Shown here: piece after piece, positions 26,182 through 35,685 of the stretch
Position numbering within the stretch: the stretch's first letter is position 1
Layout of the letters: each line of letters begins with the position of its first letter
Assembly (NCBI GenBank): GCA_022842065.1
Contig: JALHQH010000008.1
Coordinates: forward strand, 186,001-250,000
Source: Caldilineaceae bacterium
Lineage (GTDB): Bacteria > Chloroflexota > Anaerolineae > Caldilineales > Caldilineaceae
Reading direction: 5' to 3'
DNA: 64,000 nucleotides
Translations under genes and position numbers: made by a program
The notes under the pieces: model-generated
What the model was told of the DNA's origin: nothing
What the model saw: only the letters and a program-made list of their open reading frames with translations
Database searches by the model: none

Positions 26182-28779
26182 ATGAAGGTTAAACTAACCA
26201 CCACTATTTTAATCCTGGCCCTACTCTGTCACGCCATCCTTTTCTGGTGGCCCAATTTGTTGGCCCAGGCCATCACTATCTTGATCTTGACCGGTCTACT
26301 CCCGGCCACACTCTTGGTTGAGTTACTTTTGGATCGGCGCACCGCTGCGCCCAACCTGGCCGAACGCATCCTCTATACCATCGCCACCAGCTACGCGGTG
26401 ATGGTCATCATTTCGCTGCTGCTGAGCTATCTGCCCGGTGGCCTGACCGCCTGGCAAACGTATGCCGGCTTTGATGGTTTGTTGTTGCTGTTGCTGTTGC
26501 TTTATTGGTGGCGTATGCCTGCGCAGCAGCACAATCCCGCTGTTGCCGATCCACTTATCATGCCACCGTTGGCGCGCCCTTGGCTCGTGGCCGGTTTGCT
26601 GACCCTGGCCATTGGCGGCACAATCCTGCGTTTCCCCAACCTGGGGTATGCCGAATATCATGGCGACGAAGCGCGCGCGGCCTTGCGCGCCGCCGCCGTG
26701 ATTCAGGGTTATGAAGATGTGCTGTTGATCCACAAAAAGGGGCCGACCGAGATTCTGTTGCCCACCATCATCTACAGCCTGAGCAATCATCTGAACGAAA
26801 CGACCTCGCGGCTGCCCTTTGCCGTGGCTGGTTTGACCGCGCTCTTTGCGATCTGGCTGCTGGGCTGGCGACTCTTTGGGCCACTCGTCGGTTTTGTCGC
26901 TGCTTTCCTGCTCATGTTCGATGGCTATTACATTGGTTTTGCACGCATTGTGCAATACCAGAGTGTCGTCATTCTGATGACCGCCTGTGTGGCATTGATT
27001 ATGCAGCGACTCAGCGTGCGGCCCATCGCCCTGACGCGCTATCTGACGTTGGCCGCGTTGCTGCTGGCGACGGGGTTGCTTTCCCATTACGAAGCGGCAC
27101 TAGCAATTTTACCGGCCGCTTATTTCCTGGGTCTGCTCTTCTATCGTTACCCCGAGCTGCGCCCTAAGCTAGTTGGTGCCACACTGATCGCCGGCGTAAT
27201 TGGGGTGGGGCTGCTGGCGCTCTTCTATGTGCCGTTTGTGCTTCACCCCCAATTCAGCGCCACCTATACCTATCTAACTGACCGGCGGATCGGCCTGGAT
27301 GTGACGGCGTTAGACGCGGGCGCTACCTTCCCTTATAACAATCTGGCCGACTTTTTTTTGCGCAGCACAGTTTACAATACCACCTACTACGAAGTGCTGC
27401 GCATGGGGATTCTGCTCGGCGCGCTGTTGCTGATCTATGCCCAATTGTGGGGACGACGGGTGGCGGCGATCCTTGCCGTCATCATCCTTGCCGGTCTGGC
27501 GATCATTGTCACCAACAGTGCGTGGTTTGTGGTGGGAAAGACTGACTATCTCTTTCTCTTTTTTGTGCTGGCACTATTGCCTGCCCTGCTCTACTTTAAG
27601 CTGCCGGCCAACGAACATGCGCTCTGGCTCTGGTTTGGGTTGCCTTTTCTCTTTGCGCTTTTCTTCACGCTCAAGCCACGTACGCACATCTACATCTTTT
27701 TTATGCCCTGGGCGCTGCTGATTGGGTTGAGTGTAAGCCGGGTCAAAGGCTGGCTAGCCGGGCGGCTGCGGCCAACCACTGTAAAGATTTTCGGCGTTGG
27801 CATTGCGGCGCTCTGCACGGTTGTCTTTGGCGTCTACGCCTATCTTTACTTTATTTATAATGGGGTCGAAGTGTTACGCCTGTGGGCGACGGATCGCCCG
27901 TCCGGCTATTGGACTGCCTATGACAAACCTGATCACCTGGGCATGTTTGGTTTTCCGCTGGCGGCCGGCTGGAAAGTTGCCGGTGCGCTCTATGCGGATG
28001 GCGTGATTGAGGGCGATTACGAAAATAATGAAGATAAGCAGTGGGGCCCCATGTGGTATACGCGCGGCCAGGAACAGTGTGAACTGACCTCGGATTGGTT
28101 CTTTGAAACATCAAGCTTTGAGCCGGTCAGCCCCCAACGCTATCAGGCGATGATGGAGAGCCTTGGCGTCAACAACTTTAAACGCTGGGGCACGGTGACC
28201 ATTCATAGCCAGGAGCGCATGATCATTCACAAACGGGCGGCAGCCGGCGAGGAATTTACCGTCCAAACCTTGCCGCTCGAAACATTTGCCCAGCAGTTTG
28301 ACTGGCTCACCACGCCTGATCTGCCGCTGACCTATCCGGTGGTGAACCCGCCGATTGGCAACCCTTTACACATTAATTTCGCAGATCAGATCTGGCTCGA
28401 AGGGTACGACATCGATTATCCCCAACCCTTAACGCCAGGTGATATCATCGATCTGACGCTTTACTGGCGCGGTCAACGGCCAATTACCGAATCCTATACC
28501 GTCTTCAACCAATCCTTTTATGGCAATGGCACAATGGTGGCGCAACTGGACTATCTCCCCCTCTGTGGCCGGCGCGAAACCTGGCTCTGGGATCCCGGTG
28601 AGCTGATCACCGATCATTATCGGATTCCCGTGAAAGCAGATGCGCCCGATGGGCTCTATCCGCTCTATAGCGGCATGTATCATACGGTCACTGGTGGCCG
28701 CTTGCCGATTCTCAATGAACAGGGCGAGCGGGTCGACGATTGGGTGCATCTCACCGACATCCGCATCGGGAAAGAGTAG
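26182..28779 (+). CDS. Agl23/GT39-like membrane glycosyltransferase, full length
   Basis: An 865-residue protein from ATG 26182, where the first membrane helix begins. About three N-terminal helices are followed by YHGDEARAALRAA (Asp-Glu near residues 160-163), the acidic motif of this family, and the segment FDGYYIGFARIVQYQS shared with the partial gene at the left edge of the window. The C-terminal 170 residues form a soluble domain with LTLYWRGQRPITESYTVFNQ. It is the intact paralogue of the truncated gene and shows what that one lacks. Probable role: extracytoplasmic glycosylation of a surface polymer or protein. It is preceded by a 56-bp repeat-rich spacer. Confidence 0.85.
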   Translation: MKVKLTTTILILALLCHAILFWWPNLLAQAITILILTGLLPATLLVELLLDRRTAAPNLAERILYTIATSYAVMVIISLLLSYLPGGLTAWQTYAGFDGLLLLLLLLYWWRMPAQQHNPAVADPLIMPPLARPWLVAGLLTLAIGGTILRFPNLGYAEYHGDEARAALRAAAVIQGYEDVLLIHKKGPTEILLPTIIYSLSNHLNETTSRLPFAVAGLTALFAIWLLGWRLFGPLVGFVAAFLLMFDGYYIGFARIVQYQSVVILMTACVALIMQRLSVRPIALTRYLTLAALLLATGLLSHYEAALAILPAAYFLGLLFYRYPELRPKLVGATLIAGVIGVGLLALFYVPFVLHPQFSATYTYLTDRRIGLDVTALDAGATFPYNNLADFFLRSTVYNTTYYEVLRMGILLGALLLIYAQLWGRRVAAILAVIILAGLAIIVTNSAWFVVGKTDYLFLFFVLALLPALLYFKLPANEHALWLWFGLPFLFALFFTLKPRTHIYIFFMPWALLIGLSVSRVKGWLAGRLRPTTVKIFGVGIAALCTVVFGVYAYLYFIYNGVEVLRLWATDRPSGYWTAYDKPDHLGMFGFPLAAGWKVAGALYADGVIEGDYENNEDKQWGPMWYTRGQEQCELTSDWFFETSSFEPVSPQRYQAMMESLGVNNFKRWGTVTIHSQERMIIHKRAAAGEEFTVQTLPLETFAQQFDWLTTPDLPLTYPVVNPPIGNPLHINFADQIWLEGYDIDYPQPLTPGDIIDLTLYWRGQRPITESYTVFNQSFYGNGTMVAQLDYLPLCGRRETWLWDPGELITDHYRIPVKADAPDGLYPLYSGMYHTVTGGRLPILNEQGERVDDWVHLTDIRIGKE

Positions 28780-28790
28780 TTTGGGGGCAA

Positions 28791-28938
28791 GCCCTGTGCG
28801 TCGCACTGGTCGCACACGATCGGGTCGACGAAACAATGCTTGACCAGTGCGACGCACAGGGCTGCGATCGCATGCGACCAGTGCGACGCACAGGGCTGCG
28901 ATCGCGTGCGACCAGTGCGACGCACATGGCTGAGCGCA
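28791..28938. repeat. 34-bp direct repeat with an inverted copy
   Basis: Units start at 28842, 28876 and 28910 (GACCAGTGCGACGCACAGGG followed by CTGCGATCGCATGC; the third is incomplete). An inverted unit lies at 28791-28811, forming a perfect 21-bp stem with unit 1. There are no spacers between units. The rest of 28780-29071 is a C/A-rich stretch and the rimO promoter. Confidence 0.85.
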
Positions 28939-29009
28939 GAAACGCCCCCCCCAAAAAAAATGAAATACGCCCTTCGGTGGGAACAAATACGGTTGTTTGT
29001 AGAGAAATT

Positions 29010-29018
29010 TGGTATAAT
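29010..29018 (+). promoter_or_regulatory. Extended -10 promoter of rimO
   Basis: TGGTATAAT is a perfect extended -10 element 54 bp before the rimO start; no good -35 is visible. Confidence 0.5.
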
Positions 29019-29071
29019 AAGCCGATTCTGTGTCCGACTTACAAACACGTGTGCGAAAGATATCGAGATCG

Positions 29072-30463
29072 ATGGCTGAAAGCAAACAAACGTATCATCT
29101 GATTACCCTGGGTTGCCCCAAAAACAAAGTTGATAGCGACGGCATTGAAATGCTGTTGCGCCAGGCGGCCTATTTCCCCACCGAGGCCGAACGCGAGGCT
29201 GATGTGTTGATTGTCAACACCTGTGGCTTTTTAGAGGCGGCCAAAGAAGAGTCCATCGGTGTCTTGCAGGAACTGGGGCGTAAGAAACGCAAGCATCAAC
29301 TGCTGATCGCGGCGGGCTGTCTGGCCCAACGCAACGGTGATGAAGTGTTGACGCGCGTGCCCAAGGTTGATGGCCTGCTTGGCACCCGGCGCTGGATGGA
29401 AGTGATGGAGTTGATCGGACTGTTGCGCAGTGGCGACAACAAACGCGCCCTCCAACGCTACACCCTGCTTGGTGACCCGGAAGAACAATTTACCATCGCG
29501 GTACCGCGGCCACCGGTCACTGCGGGCAGTGCCTACCTGAAAATTTCCGATGGCTGCAATGCGCCCTGCGCCTTCTGCACCATTCCTAGTTTCAAGGGCA
29601 AATTACGCAGCCGACCGTTGGAGGCGATTGTCGACGAGGCGCAAGCACTCGTTGCGGCGGGTGCGAAAGAGCTGGTGGTGGTTGCCCAGGACAGCACCGA
29701 TTATGGCCGCGATTGGGGTGAGCCGGACAGCCTGCCCCGGCTACTGGCGGCCATTTGCAATCGTACCGATGAGCGGCTGCGCTGGGTGCGGCTGATGTAT
29801 GCCTACCCTGGCCATGTGACCGATGCCCTGATCGAGACGATGGCTAGCCATGCCAAAATTGTGCCCTATCTTGACATGCCCTTGCAACATGGTGATCCAC
29901 GCACCTTACGCCGTATGCGCCGCCCCAGCCGCTTGGAAATGGTCTATGATCACATGGCGAAGTTGCGGGCTGCAATGCCCAACATTGCCCTGCGCAGCAC
30001 CTTCATTGTTGGCTTCCCCGGTGAAACCGAAGCGGAGTTTCAGGGTATGCTTGATTTTGTCAAGGCGATTGAATTCGACAAAGTAGGGGCCTTCACCTTT
30101 AGCCCGGAACCGACCACGCCCTCGGCCACTATGCCCGACCAGGTGCCGGACGAAGTTAAACAAGAGCGTTATGCGCGCCTGATGGAGACGCAGCAGCCGA
30201 TTAGCTTGCGCAAAAATCAAGCGTTGGTGGGCAAATCATTGGAAATTTTGGTTGAAGGGGAAGGCGAGATCGAAGGCAGTGGCGATCCGCTGCTACTGGG
30301 GCGCAGCTATCGAGATGCCCCTGAGATTGACGGCTTGGTGTTAGTGCCTGGCGTCAGCGGTATCCCCGTTGGTGAGATGCTGACCGTACACATTAACAGC
30401 GCGATGGAATATGATCTGGTGGGGGAAGTCTTGGTCGAAGAGATCTTTTCGAGCCGGCGCTAA
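29072..30463 (+). CDS. rimO: Ribosomal protein S12 methylthiotransferase RimO
   Basis: The 463-residue radical-SAM enzyme adds a methylthio group to an aspartate of ribosomal protein S12. The N-terminal domain starts LITLGCPKNKVDSDG, the RimO form of this motif (MiaB lacks PKN-VDS), with VNTCGF and AAGCLAQRNGD giving the three Cys of the first iron-sulphur cluster. The radical-SAM motif CNAPCAFCTIP lies at about residues 161-171. The C-terminus is a TRAM domain (GKSLEILVEGEGEIEGSGD). An upstream in-frame start exists, but ATG 29072 matches the usual family length. It overlaps the convergent gene downstream by 4 bp. Confidence 0.92.
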   Translation: MAESKQTYHLITLGCPKNKVDSDGIEMLLRQAAYFPTEAEREADVLIVNTCGFLEAAKEESIGVLQELGRKKRKHQLLIAAGCLAQRNGDEVLTRVPKVDGLLGTRRWMEVMELIGLLRSGDNKRALQRYTLLGDPEEQFTIAVPRPPVTAGSAYLKISDGCNAPCAFCTIPSFKGKLRSRPLEAIVDEAQALVAAGAKELVVVAQDSTDYGRDWGEPDSLPRLLAAICNRTDERLRWVRLMYAYPGHVTDALIETMASHAKIVPYLDMPLQHGDPRTLRRMRRPSRLEMVYDHMAKLRAAMPNIALRSTFIVGFPGETEAEFQGMLDFVKAIEFDKVGAFTFSPEPTTPSATMPDQVPDEVKQERYARLMETQQPISLRKNQALVGKSLEILVEGEGEIEGSGDPLLLGRSYRDAPEIDGLVLVPGVSGIPVGEMLTVHINSAMEYDLVGEVLVEEIFSSRR

Positions 30464-31149
30464 CCAAACCAGCCGCGGCGACGCGGGGCTGGTGGTTGGC
30501 GTTGTTGGCGGATCGCGCCTACGACCTGTGCCACCTGCTGCTGTAGGGCGCTGACGGTCTGTTCCAACCCGCGCACGCGCCCTTCCAAGCGTTCCTTGCG
30601 GGTTTCCTCACGCCGCTGGTACTCGGCGAGGGTCCGCTCCATTTCGAGCATGCGATCGCGCAATTTGCGATTTTCGTCCTTCAGATTAAAATTGTCTTGC
30701 ACAACCACATTAACAATTTCACGTACGGTTGATTGACTGTTGAGCACCGTTTGTTGACTACTGGCAATCGTGCTCAACAGGTCGGCCACCACTTGGGGCA
30801 TGGCACTGGTATCCACCGGCATCAGCGCGGTCTCGGCCGTGGTGATTTCGGTGGCCAGATTGGGCAGCGGCAAGCGTTTGGGTGTCAGCTGCTGATGGAT
30901 CTGATCATCATCCAGCCCTTGGTCAAGCAGGCGCTGCACAGCAAGGAGGACAGCCACATCGGCACTGGTGTAGCGTGGCTGTGGACTTTCAGGATCAATG
31001 GCTAACAGATGACCAAACCGTTCATTCCACTCGAAAAGTAGATCCGGCGTGACCTGCAAATGGCTGGCCACTTCGGAGCGCGAGAAGGAACGTTCGCTAC
31101 GATCAATTGCTGTAGAGGCAGTTAGTGCAGAGCCGAAATTTTCACTCAT
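30460..31149 (-). CDS. MerR-like helix-turn-helix protein with coiled coil
   Basis: The 229-residue protein has an N-terminal MerR-type winged helix (FSRSEVASHLQVTPDLLFEW, then RYTSADVAVLLAVQRLLDQG), a linker, a long coiled coil (about residues 150-210: KDENRKLRDRMLEMERTLAE) and a proline/arginine-rich tail. This layout resembles bacterial DNA-binding or polar-anchoring proteins with a MerR domain, rather than a small-molecule sensor. No target site is apparent. Transcription is convergent with rimO (4-bp overlap), and the DUF1232 gene lies 9 bp upstream in the same direction, so the two are likely cotranscribed. Confidence 0.75.
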   Translation of the reverse strand: MSENFGSALTASTAIDRSERSFSRSEVASHLQVTPDLLFEWNERFGHLLAIDPESPQPRYTSADVAVLLAVQRLLDQGLDDDQIHQQLTPKRLPLPNLATEITTAETALMPVDTSAMPQVVADLLSTIASSQQTVLNSQSTVREIVNVVVQDNFNLKDENRKLRDRMLEMERTLAEYQRREETRKERLEGRVRGLEQTVSALQQQVAQVVGAIRQQRQPPAPRRRGWFG

Positions 31150-31158
31150 GAAATGTTT

Positions 31159-31512
31159 TTACTCAATGACACGCCAAGTCGTTTCGATGGTTTTTGACCC
31201 ATCTTGATCATAGGCGGTTTGCTGATCGGCCTGCCCTTGTGGACCCGGTGTGGCTGAACCATTTGGGCCAGCATTCCGCGTTTGGTATTGCGCAATGGTA
31301 CGCATGAAGAAGTTAAGCGCCACAAAGATCACGACGATATCGTCGAGCGGAAAGAATGGGATCAGGTCAATGGGCGAAATTGTGTAGACAAGGGCCGCGA
31401 TCGGAATTAGCCATTTGGCCGCCCAGGGAATGCTTGGATCATTTAAGGCTTTCCAAATCAGATAGAGTTGGCGAGCCAGATTACCGCCACCGGCCGTAGA
31501 ATTAGAATTCAT
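31159..31512 (-). CDS. DUF1232 membrane protein
   Basis: 117 residues from the ATG preceded by AGGAGAAAACACA. The core YLIWKALNDPSIPWAAKWL, YTISPIDLIPFFPLDDIVV and FVALNFFM is the DUF1232 signature (SPIDLIP...DD) in two hydrophobic helices. The tail is polar and Gln/Gly-rich. Function of the family is unknown. It probably forms an operon with the MerR-like gene downstream. Confidence 0.85.
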   Translation of the reverse strand: MNSNSTAGGGNLARQLYLIWKALNDPSIPWAAKWLIPIAALVYTISPIDLIPFFPLDDIVVIFVALNFFMRTIAQYQTRNAGPNGSATPGPQGQADQQTAYDQDGSKTIETTWRVIE

Positions 31513-31621
31513 TGTGTTTTCTCCTATACACTGCGCATTGTTTGTCTTGCTTTGCAAAATAGCCGCAGTTTGAACGTCTTACCTGATAGTATAACGAATC
31601 TTTGGTGCAGTGACAACAATC

Positions 31622-33142
31622 ATGGCCACAACTTCGCAGATGTTAGCTGATTATCCAGATATTCTCCTCCAAGTGTTGGCAGAGTTGCGCAACGCGTTTT
31701 TGGATGGAGCCGAAAGTCGTGAGCAGGCCATCGAATTGTTGGCGGCGCAGATCACCGATCCGACCTCGGTGCAATTCGCCTTCCAAGAAGTCGTCGATAT
31801 GACTGACGGCGCGCAGCAGGCCCTTGAACTGCTGCTGCGCGAAAATGGCGAAGTGGCCGAAGCGCAATTCGCCCGCGAATTTGGCAGCATTCGTCAAATG
31901 GGGCCGGCCAAATTGGAACGGGAGACCCCCTGGCTCTATCCCGAAAGTGTGGCCGAACTGCTTTACTACTATGGCCTGATCGGGCGTGGTTTCAAAGGTA
32001 TGGGCCAGAAGGCACACACGATTGTTTATTTGCCCAGCGATATTACACCTTGGTTACCCCATCCACCCAATCCCGCCTTACAAAGTAGCCTGGCCATTCA
32101 ACCGGTACCGCCACCACCACCTGCACGCCTGATGGCTGCAGATGACAGTTTTCTGGAAGATATGGGCACGCTGCTCGGTTTTTTGCATACCGAACGGCTG
32201 CGCTTGACTGCTAAAGGCCCTCATCCCGAAGATATTGATCAATTTGTGCAGCGGCTGCAACTGCCTTTCGGCAATGAGCTGCCGGAATTGAACACACGCC
32301 TCGCCTTGCTTTTACATCTGGCCAACCGGCTGGGTTGGTTGCGTCGTGGCGAAGGTGATGGGGTGCAGTTGACCAGTAATCATGTCCGCCTCTTTTTGGA
32401 AAAGAGCCGCACCGAGCAGCGTTCGGCGCTGTGGGATGCCTGGCTCAATTCGCCAGAGTGGAATGATCTCTGTCGCACCCCTGGCCTGGAATGTACTGAG
32501 ACCGGCGCCTGGCAAAATGATCCTTTACAAACGCGCGCGACTCTGGTGGCGATCCTGGCAAAATTACAGCCGGGGGCCTGGTACAGCCGCTATGATTTTG
32601 TGCAGACGATCAAAACATTACAGCCCGATTTTCAGCGTCCGACCGCTAAGTACGATACCTGGTATATCCGCAGTACTATTACGCAGGAATTTTTGAAAGG
32701 TTTCGAGCAATGGGACGCGGTCGAAGGCGCATTGATTCGTGCCCTGGTTACTGGGCCCTTGCACTGGCTGGCCGCCGTTGATCTGGCCGAACCTTCCGCC
32801 GGCGATGATTTTTTGCTCTCGCTCAGTGCTTGGGGCGCGCTCTGGTTAGGCCACGAGGTGCCACAACCGCACGAACAAACCCAGCGCACGATTAAGGTAG
32901 GTGAAGATTTTACCTTAACCCTCGGCACCGGTATGCCCCTGGCCGATCGTTTTCGGGTTGAACGTTTTGCCCAGTGGCGGGCCAGTTATCCCCACTTTGT
33001 CTATCAGATTAACCAGCGCAGCCTGAAACGCGCCGCGGAAGAAGGCATTGCCGCGCAACAGATCCTGAACTTTTTAAAGAGCCACACCCCCCAGGTGCCG
33101 GAGCGAGTGAGTGCAGCCCTCGTCCGCTATGCCAAAGTGTAA
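31622..33142 (+). CDS. XPB/Ssl2 N-domain-like (helicase-associated) protein
   Basis: A 506-residue protein without Walker motifs. ALLLHLANRLGWLRRGEG, then a PGAWYSRYDFVQTIKTL region, ALVTGPLHWLAAVDLAE, and a C-terminal FRVERFAQWRASYPHFVYQI with NQRSLKRAAEEGIAAQQILN resemble the helicase-associated XPB-N-type (Helicase_C_3) proteins found in actinobacteria and Chloroflexi. The last segment is the usual beta-alpha DNA-binding-like module of that family. Its molecular function is unknown; a helicase-like activity is unlikely because ATPase motifs are missing. ATG 31622 is chosen over an upstream GTG. Confidence 0.7.
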   Translation: MATTSQMLADYPDILLQVLAELRNAFLDGAESREQAIELLAAQITDPTSVQFAFQEVVDMTDGAQQALELLLRENGEVAEAQFAREFGSIRQMGPAKLERETPWLYPESVAELLYYYGLIGRGFKGMGQKAHTIVYLPSDITPWLPHPPNPALQSSLAIQPVPPPPPARLMAADDSFLEDMGTLLGFLHTERLRLTAKGPHPEDIDQFVQRLQLPFGNELPELNTRLALLLHLANRLGWLRRGEGDGVQLTSNHVRLFLEKSRTEQRSALWDAWLNSPEWNDLCRTPGLECTETGAWQNDPLQTRATLVAILAKLQPGAWYSRYDFVQTIKTLQPDFQRPTAKYDTWYIRSTITQEFLKGFEQWDAVEGALIRALVTGPLHWLAAVDLAEPSAGDDFLLSLSAWGALWLGHEVPQPHEQTQRTIKVGEDFTLTLGTGMPLADRFRVERFAQWRASYPHFVYQINQRSLKRAAEEGIAAQQILNFLKSHTPQVPERVSAALVRYAKV

Positions 33143-33163
33143 CGCCCTTGGCTATATAACATA

Positions 33164-33243
33164 GCATAGTTGCAAAGGGGCAAGGTTGCAAGGTGCTTCG
33201 CACCCTTCGCTGACTTTGCCACCTTGCCCCTTTGCAACTATGC
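33164..33243. repeat. Inverted repeat, 23-bp perfect arms
   Basis: GCATAGTTGCAAAGGGGCAAGGT and its exact reverse complement (33221-33243) flank 34 nt that again contain internal symmetry (GGTGCTTCGCACC). Followed by TTTTATT, so it may end transcription of the gene at 31622. Confidence 0.85.
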
Positions 33244-33306
33244 TTTTATTCAATGTGCTACCAATCTCGTGCCAAATTTTATGCATAACGTTTGTTGACA
33301 TCTGCA

Positions 33307-33486
33307 TTAAAAGCGGTTAAGATTGGGCCGCCTCTGATAGCGATTACACATACTGTGCTCACCAAACAATCCAGCAGCTTCCAGTGTAAATTTGTCTGAA
33401 TGTCGCTTTACCAATGTAAGTTGCTTTATGGTAGCGCCAAGTAAATTGTCAAACTTCGCAACATAATAGGCAATGGTTTTGGGCAT
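33307..33486 (-). CDS. Possible small protein, 59 residues
   Basis: Starts MPKTIAYYVAKFDNLLGATI with GGAG 11 bp upstream, and ends in a basic tail (CNRYQRRPNLNRF). No homologue recognised. It lies alone in the 525-bp gap between two plus-strand genes; apart from it and the preceding inverted repeat, the gap shows only the leader of the ABC operon. It could be spurious. Confidence 0.25.
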   Translation of the reverse strand: MPKTIAYYVAKFDNLLGATIKQLTLVKRHSDKFTLEAAGLFGEHSMCNRYQRRPNLNRF

Positions 33487-33667
33487 GGCTATCAATCTCC
33501 AGCCTGTCTTTGTCGTAATTCCATTAATCTGCGCACTTTCGCTTTTTTACAGCAACATCGCCCAAAATCATCGTTGTATTGTTACATATTGTTGCTTACC
33601 TGGTGCCAACTAGTACCTGATTTATACTAAGCATTTTCTTACCAACTTTCACAAAGGAGAATTCTCT

Positions 33668-35470
33668 ATGGTACGTCAACTTAGGAGATTACAGCTGCTT
33701 GGTTTGCTCGCTGTGCTATCGCTGGTGCTTGCTGCTTGTCCAGCCGCGGTTCCGGCTGGTGACACCGGCGCAGCCGGCAGTGAAGCGGCCGCAACCGAGG
33801 GCGAAGCAGCCGCCGGCATTGGCGACCGTGATCCCAAGACGTTGAACATCCTCTACTGGCAAGCAGTTTCGATCCTCAACCCCTATCTCTCTAGTGGTAC
33901 TAAAGATTTCGTCGCTGGTGCCTTAATCCTGGATCCACTGGCAGAATACACGCCGGATGGCGTTTTGATCCCAGTGCTAGCTGCGGAAGTGCCTACTCTG
34001 GAGAATGGCGGCATTAGCGAAGACCTCACCTCGATTACGTGGAAACTGCAAGAAGGCATTGTTTGGTCAGATAATACACCACTCACTTCGGCTGATGTTG
34101 TATTTACCTGGGAGTACTGCTCCACACCGGAGACTGGCTGTGCTTCGGCAACCAGCTACGAAAATGTTGAAATTGTCGAAGCGATCGACGATCTCACCGT
34201 AAAGGTTACCTTTACCGGTCCACAACCCTTTCTCTACGCCCCTTTCACCAGTTATCTGGCCCCCGTGATCCAAAAAGCACAATTTGAAGGTTGTATCGGT
34301 GCCGCGGCCCAAGGTTGTGCTGATCAGAATATTGGCCCAATCGGGACTGGTCCTTACAAGGTCAGCGATTTCCGAGCGAACGATGTGGTGACCTATGTGC
34401 GCAACGAACTGTACCGCGTCGAAGGCAAGCCGTATTTCGATACGGTCGTCTTCAAGGGTGGTGGCGATGCTGCTTCCGCGGCCCGTGCTGCCCTGGAAAC
34501 CGGCGAAATGGATTACTCGTGGAATCTGCAAGTTGAGCCACAGATTCTGCAGGACATGGAAGCCGGCGGTATGGGGACACTCGTGACCGCCTTTGGTGGT
34601 AACGTTGAACGCATTTTGATTAACTTCACCAATCCCAGCGCGGATCTTGGTGACCAACGGTCGGAATGGGCCCCAGATAATCCCAATGCCCATCCGTTCC
34701 TCAGTGATAAGGTTGTGCGCCAGGCCCTTTCCATGGCGATTGACCGCAGTGTAATTGCCGAGCAGCTTTACGGTCCGGCCGGTCAGCCAACCTGTAATAT
34801 CCTCTCCGGCCCTTCGGCTGTGGTCTCCCCCAATACTTCCTGCGAACAGGATGTTGCGGGCGCCAATGCACTATTGGACGAAGCCGGCATTGTCGATAGC
34901 GACGGCGATGGCATCCGCGAAAAGGATGGCGTGCCGCTAAAGATTCTCTACTCCACCTCAACCAACTCTGTGCGCCAGAAGACGCAGGCATTGGTCAAAC
35001 AATGGTGGGCCGAAATTGGTGTTGAGGCTGAATTGCGCGACGTGGATGCTGCCGTTTTCTTTGGTGGTGACCCCAACAGCCCCGATACCCTGGGTAAGTT
35101 CTACACCGACGTGCAGATGTTTACCAACGGTCCTTCTAACACGGATCCGCAGAACTATCTGGCTGGTTGGCTCTGCTCTGACGGTGAAAATATTTCCCAG
35201 TCGGAAAATAACTACTTGGGCAACAACACGGAACGCTGGTGCAGCCCTGAGTACGATGCCCTGTGGAATGAATTGGCCGCAACGGCTGATCCGGCCAAGC
35301 GCATCGAGTTGTCGATTGCCTTGAATGACATGTTGCACAACGAGTTTGTCAACCTGCCATTGGTCTTCCGTGGTTCGGTTTCGGCGCATTCCAATACGTT
35401 GGTCGATTTCCAGATCAACGGTTGGGACAGCGAGACCTGGAACATCGAAGATTGGACCCGTACTGAGTAA
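33668..35470 (+). CDS. ABC transporter solute-binding lipoprotein (family 5), copy 1
   Basis: The 600-residue protein begins with a lipoprotein signal ending LSLVLAACPA (lipobox LAAC), then an acidic Gly/Ala linker. The mature part is a family-5 (peptide/nickel-type) binding protein: DPKTLNILYWQAVSILNPYL, ITWKLQEGIVWSDNTPLTSA, VVFTWEYC, NPNAHPFLSDKVVRQALSMA. AAGGAG precedes the ATG. It begins an operon-like set with two permeases and a second binding protein that is about three-quarters identical. Ligand unknown; family members bind oligopeptides, but also sugars and opines. Several conserved Cys pairs (CASATSYE, CIGAAAQGCADQ) suggest disulphides. Confidence 0.9.
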   Translation: MVRQLRRLQLLGLLAVLSLVLAACPAAVPAGDTGAAGSEAAATEGEAAAGIGDRDPKTLNILYWQAVSILNPYLSSGTKDFVAGALILDPLAEYTPDGVLIPVLAAEVPTLENGGISEDLTSITWKLQEGIVWSDNTPLTSADVVFTWEYCSTPETGCASATSYENVEIVEAIDDLTVKVTFTGPQPFLYAPFTSYLAPVIQKAQFEGCIGAAAQGCADQNIGPIGTGPYKVSDFRANDVVTYVRNELYRVEGKPYFDTVVFKGGGDAASAARAALETGEMDYSWNLQVEPQILQDMEAGGMGTLVTAFGGNVERILINFTNPSADLGDQRSEWAPDNPNAHPFLSDKVVRQALSMAIDRSVIAEQLYGPAGQPTCNILSGPSAVVSPNTSCEQDVAGANALLDEAGIVDSDGDGIREKDGVPLKILYSTSTNSVRQKTQALVKQWWAEIGVEAELRDVDAAVFFGGDPNSPDTLGKFYTDVQMFTNGPSNTDPQNYLAGWLCSDGENISQSENNYLGNNTERWCSPEYDALWNELAATADPAKRIELSIALNDMLHNEFVNLPLVFRGSVSAHSNTLVDFQINGWDSETWNIEDWTRTE

Positions 35471-35477
35471 TTGAATG

Positions 35478-35540
35478 AGGATTTACGCAACCGCTCTCTG
35501 GCTTCGGCAAGCTCAGCCGCCGAGCGGTTGCGTAAATCCT
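35478..35540. repeat. Hairpin repeat with 25-nt GGCTTCG core, copy 1
   Basis: 19-bp perfect arms (AGGATTTACGCAACCGCTC and its complement) enclose the 25-nt core TCTGGCTTCGGCAAGC to TCAGCCGCC. The same core length and sequence recur at 43975-43999 and 60533-60557. It lies 8 bp after the binding-protein gene. Confidence 0.8.
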
Positions 35541-35685
35541 ATGAATGTCATTAGCTGAGGCCGCGCACATCCCTGTCTGCGTTCTCGGCTAACGGTTGAT
35601 TTTGTCGCAGGGTGCCGTGTGTGGCTGGCTAGATCGCAACTGCTTGCTACACACGGCGCGCTACTCTCTACTCTGCAGGGAGCCT

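Noticed and set aside
28842..28938. Possible CRISPR array
   Set aside because: The 34-bp units follow each other without spacers, are fewer than three complete copies, and no cas gene is near.
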